Part shown: positions 28,934 to 31,212 of the stretch, in pieces
Layout: each line of letters opens with the position of its first letter
How positions within the stretch are numbered: the first letter of the stretch is position 1
NCBI GenBank assembly: GCA_000320545.1
Contig: ADNK01003113.1
Coordinates: 20,001 to 51,212 of the forward strand
DNA: 31,212 nucleotides
From: Bigelowiella natans CCMP2755
Lineage: Eukaryota; Cercozoa; Chlorarachniophyceae
Direction of reading: 5' to 3'
Notes under the pieces: model-generated
Databases searched by the model: none
Seen by the model: only the letters and a program-made list of their open reading frames with translations
Told to the model about the DNA's origin: nothing
Made by a program: the position numbers and the translations under genes

Positions 28934-31063
28934 GTATATTTATATTAAAATTGTTGCATGTTTTACCCATTGAAATTGCTATGATGGCTGCTGTTGGTGC
29001 TGCCGAGGTCCACCTGCATCCGCTACCACCCAATATCACAACCACACAATGCATAATCTAAAATTTCATCATCCATTGCAACTCATATTTCGCGGCGTAA
29101 AGTTCGGGTGAGTAACACACCTGTTTCAGCACATCCGTAGGCGTCCAAAACAGTGCTTTGTATATATATAATATTTTTAAGAAGAAATGCATCCGTCGTA
29201 TTCATCGACGTTCCAACTTTCCACAACACGAAGAAAACTCCACTACGCCTTCACACGGAAAAGATGTTAATCGTCCACCTCTCTCGCACAAATGAAATCC
29301 TCCAGCAAAATGTCATAATTCAGAAAAGCACTACATCTCGATGGTGATTTTTCACAGGCAGCTTTGAGCTTGCACTGCACAGGTAGTATTTCGGCTAATT
29401 CAACGGGTATACGCCTTCACTCGTTGTTCAAACCGCTTTCTTACACGTTTCTGTGCTCTCTCAGAATGCAGACGATTGCTTTCTCATCGTACCCGCTAAT
29501 AGTTCCGCAGATAGTCCAGCTAACGAATCCGCAACAAAGCCGCTACTTGCATCGTGATCGCCATTGTTTTTAACAATAGCTTCCGCTCCTGACGACAACC
29601 AACGAAAGTCATCAAAATGCGCCCCGTTTGCAGCTTAAACCCCATTCTCTCAATCACCCTCCCGGCCTTTACTCTTCCTCTCTTTTCGTGGCCAGGCTGC
29701 GTCAGGGATACTACCATTGATGCCATCGGCGTGTGAAGCGGAGGAAGAAGAGAGATGGCGTTGGAAGAAACGAAAACTTGAGAAGTATCTGGCAGAGGAG
29801 GGGTGTTGGGATGTGCGCAAGTGAAGCGATCATGCACACGAGCACATCCACCCAAAAATAAAGCACACCGATTGAACGGGGTTATCTATTTCCTATATTA
29901 CTCTCTCACAAAATCACTTACAATGCATTGATAGGGATGGAGGTCACAATCGCCAGCTGCAGGGAAACAGAGAAGAAGAAGAAGAAGAAGAAGAAGAAGA
30001 AGGAGGAGGAGGAGAAAACACGCGTACAATGTCAGATGCGACATTCAGCACTCCGCGGTTGCCTAGCTATAGCGATGCGACAATGGAACACAGCAGAATT
30101 TGAACAGATCATCATCAGCATGATACATGCCTTGTATCCTCGATAGAATCCGCGAAATCCTGCAGTAAATCACATTTATATCTTCACCCAAGGTACATCT
30201 TGAATATATGTAATTTGTCATTTAGAGATAGCACATAGGATGGGGTGGGGCACAAAATGAGAGAGAGAGGGGGGGGGAGGGGCGAAGGGAGAGGGGGGAA
30301 AAGAGATACCATCAGTGTTGATTACTTCTCGAATAACACCGGTAAACCCTCTTCCTCGCACCTATCATGCAAAGAGCAGCTCGTATAATTCGTATCGATC
30401 GAAGATGCATCAAGATCATTTACGTCTTGCGGGCACAGTGAAGAGAACAAGAGTCTATAATACATTGAAGCCCTCCCCCCTAAGACGTCCCTATTCCAAA
30501 ACCGAAGCATTTTGCACACACTGCAATGGTCGCTGTGCAGACACGTGTGGACCCCCTCCTTCTTCGGAGAACGAAGCAGTCTCACCCCTTACAGTAGGAT
30601 TTTTGGGATGGTGCTTTGGTACTACGGAGAAGGATTCTATGTGCGGCAATGGGCTGCTAAACGTGTGTTTGGAGGGGTACGTACCCTGGGATCACTTCCA
30701 CCGGAAAGGTCCAGCCGGGCTTTCATTTTCGTCGTATTCGCAACAAGTAGGTTATCGTGCCGCAACGTGAGACGGTATCATTTTCAAGTAGCTAGCTACC
30801 ATGCACATCGCTCTCTCGACTTCTCTACGGGTAATCGCGCAGCGTCGTCATTCATCCACTCAGGACTCACTCACACACCTCTAATTGTGTCCAGCGGGTG
30901 CAAGATGGCGTCGTTGAAAAAGCCCTTAGAACGGCCGCAGCAACAACACCATCAGATTGAGACAATACAATAACTTATACAACAAAGAATAAAGGCAAGA
31001 GGGGGGGGGGGGGGGGGGGGGATGCACCGCCAGGGCTCCAGCTACTATCTCATGCTTCTGCAT
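27915..31063 (-). CDS. Mitochondrial carrier family (SLC25) protein
   Basis: Thirteen exons: 31028-31063, 30879-30924, 30663-30719, 30310-30348, 30131-30159, 29922-29956, 29658-29788, 29493-29588, 29121-29155, 28967-29022, 28762-28869, 28309-28561, 27915-28091; 365 residues. These proteins exchange small metabolites across the inner mitochondrial membrane. All three carrier signatures are visible: HPLDTIRAR (Pro22), TPTDVLKQRMQ (Pro162) and QPLDCVRTRMQ (Pro285). The paired even-helix motifs are also present: GFRGFYRGYK with IPINALYFSSF, GIRGLYRGY with GPFSSLYFATYE, and GISALFRGTFARVLWLAP. Spacing between signatures is 140 and 123 residues against about 100 normally, owing to Ser- and Lys-rich inserts. 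After LWLAP the frame runs into a hydrophilic tail and a stop, so the sixth helix seems absent. The intron 29957-30130 starts with GC. The substrate cannot be assigned. Confidence 0.9.
28900..28929. repeat. TA microsatellite in carrier intron
   Basis: (TA)n run inside the 28870-28966 intron of the mitochondrial carrier gene. Confidence 0.9.
29970..30016. repeat. GAA/GGA repeat in carrier intron
   Basis: (GAA)n followed by (GGA)n within the 29957-30130 intron of the carrier. On the transcribed strand it forms a long pyrimidine tract just before the acceptor. Confidence 0.9.
30260..30301. repeat. G-rich/GA tract in carrier intron
   Basis: Runs of G interrupted by A inside the 30160-30309 intron of the carrier; on the sense strand this is pyrimidine-rich. 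Confidence 0.85.
31001..31021. repeat. Poly-G run of 21 bases
   Basis: Uninterrupted G tract within the first intron (30925-31027) of the carrier, so poly-C in the transcript immediately after the donor. Length may be imprecise in an assembly. Confidence 0.9.
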
Positions 31064-31212
31064 CCGAGCTCACTGCATGGCCAGAATTCGGGCTCAGGCG
31101 AAGGCTAATTTAGTCTTTTTCCCGTGCAAGAAACATCGTATAGTGGGTTTTGCTAAATTTTAGAGCACCGAAAAGACGACCTCAGTGCATTTCTTTGTTG
31201 CGACTGGATAGA

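Noticed and set aside
30315-30973. Two overlapping plus-strand frames of about 150 codons
   Set aside because: Antisense to four exons of the mitochondrial carrier, which carry the first carrier signature.

Overview
The window is nuclear DNA from a eukaryote, most likely a unicellular alga or other protist. Every gene that can be followed is split by many short GT-AG introns, mostly 50-100 bases and the shortest about 37. The exon structures below were built by hand so that splice sites, reading phase and known family motifs all agree. Gene content (sterol C4-demethylation enzyme, mitochondrial carrier, Mpv17 protein, cyclic-nucleotide sensor) suits many protist groups. The lineage cannot be settled from the sequence alone. 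There are no bacterial operons, CRISPR arrays or recognisable transposons.

Layout, left to right. 1-1900: unresolved edge, a CA microsatellite and a block rich in palindromic words. 1907-3260 (+): Mpv17/PMP22 membrane protein, 7 exons. 3590-4310: a second palindromic-word block between convergent 3' ends. 4475-8401 (-): about 30 exons encoding a protein of about 704 residues with four tandem cyclic-nucleotide-binding domains and no kinase domain. 8564-9203 (+): a small, less certain gene sharing a 162-base divergent promoter with it. 10006-12390 (-): NSDHL/ERG26-type sterol dehydrogenase, 9 exons. 13295-15884 (+): proline-iminopeptidase-like alpha/beta hydrolase with a complete Ser-Asp-His triad, 10 exons. 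16873-17847 (-): a multi-pass membrane protein with no recognised family; its 5' end is unresolved. 17848-19614: unresolved. 19615-22401 (+): a 19-exon, 512-residue protein with two membrane segments and a coiled-coil tail. 23538-24447 (-) and 25365-26881 (+): two divergent unknown genes separated by a tandemly duplicated promoter region. 27915-31063 (-): a 13-exon SLC25 mitochondrial carrier.

The genes do not form a pathway; this is an ordinary euchromatic stretch. The most interesting items are the kinase-less four-domain cyclic-nucleotide (probably cGMP) sensor, the two-membrane-segment SKIGG protein, the recurring palindromic-word islands beside gene 3' ends, the duplicated divergent promoter, the carrier that seems to lack its sixth helix, and two likely GC-AG introns.
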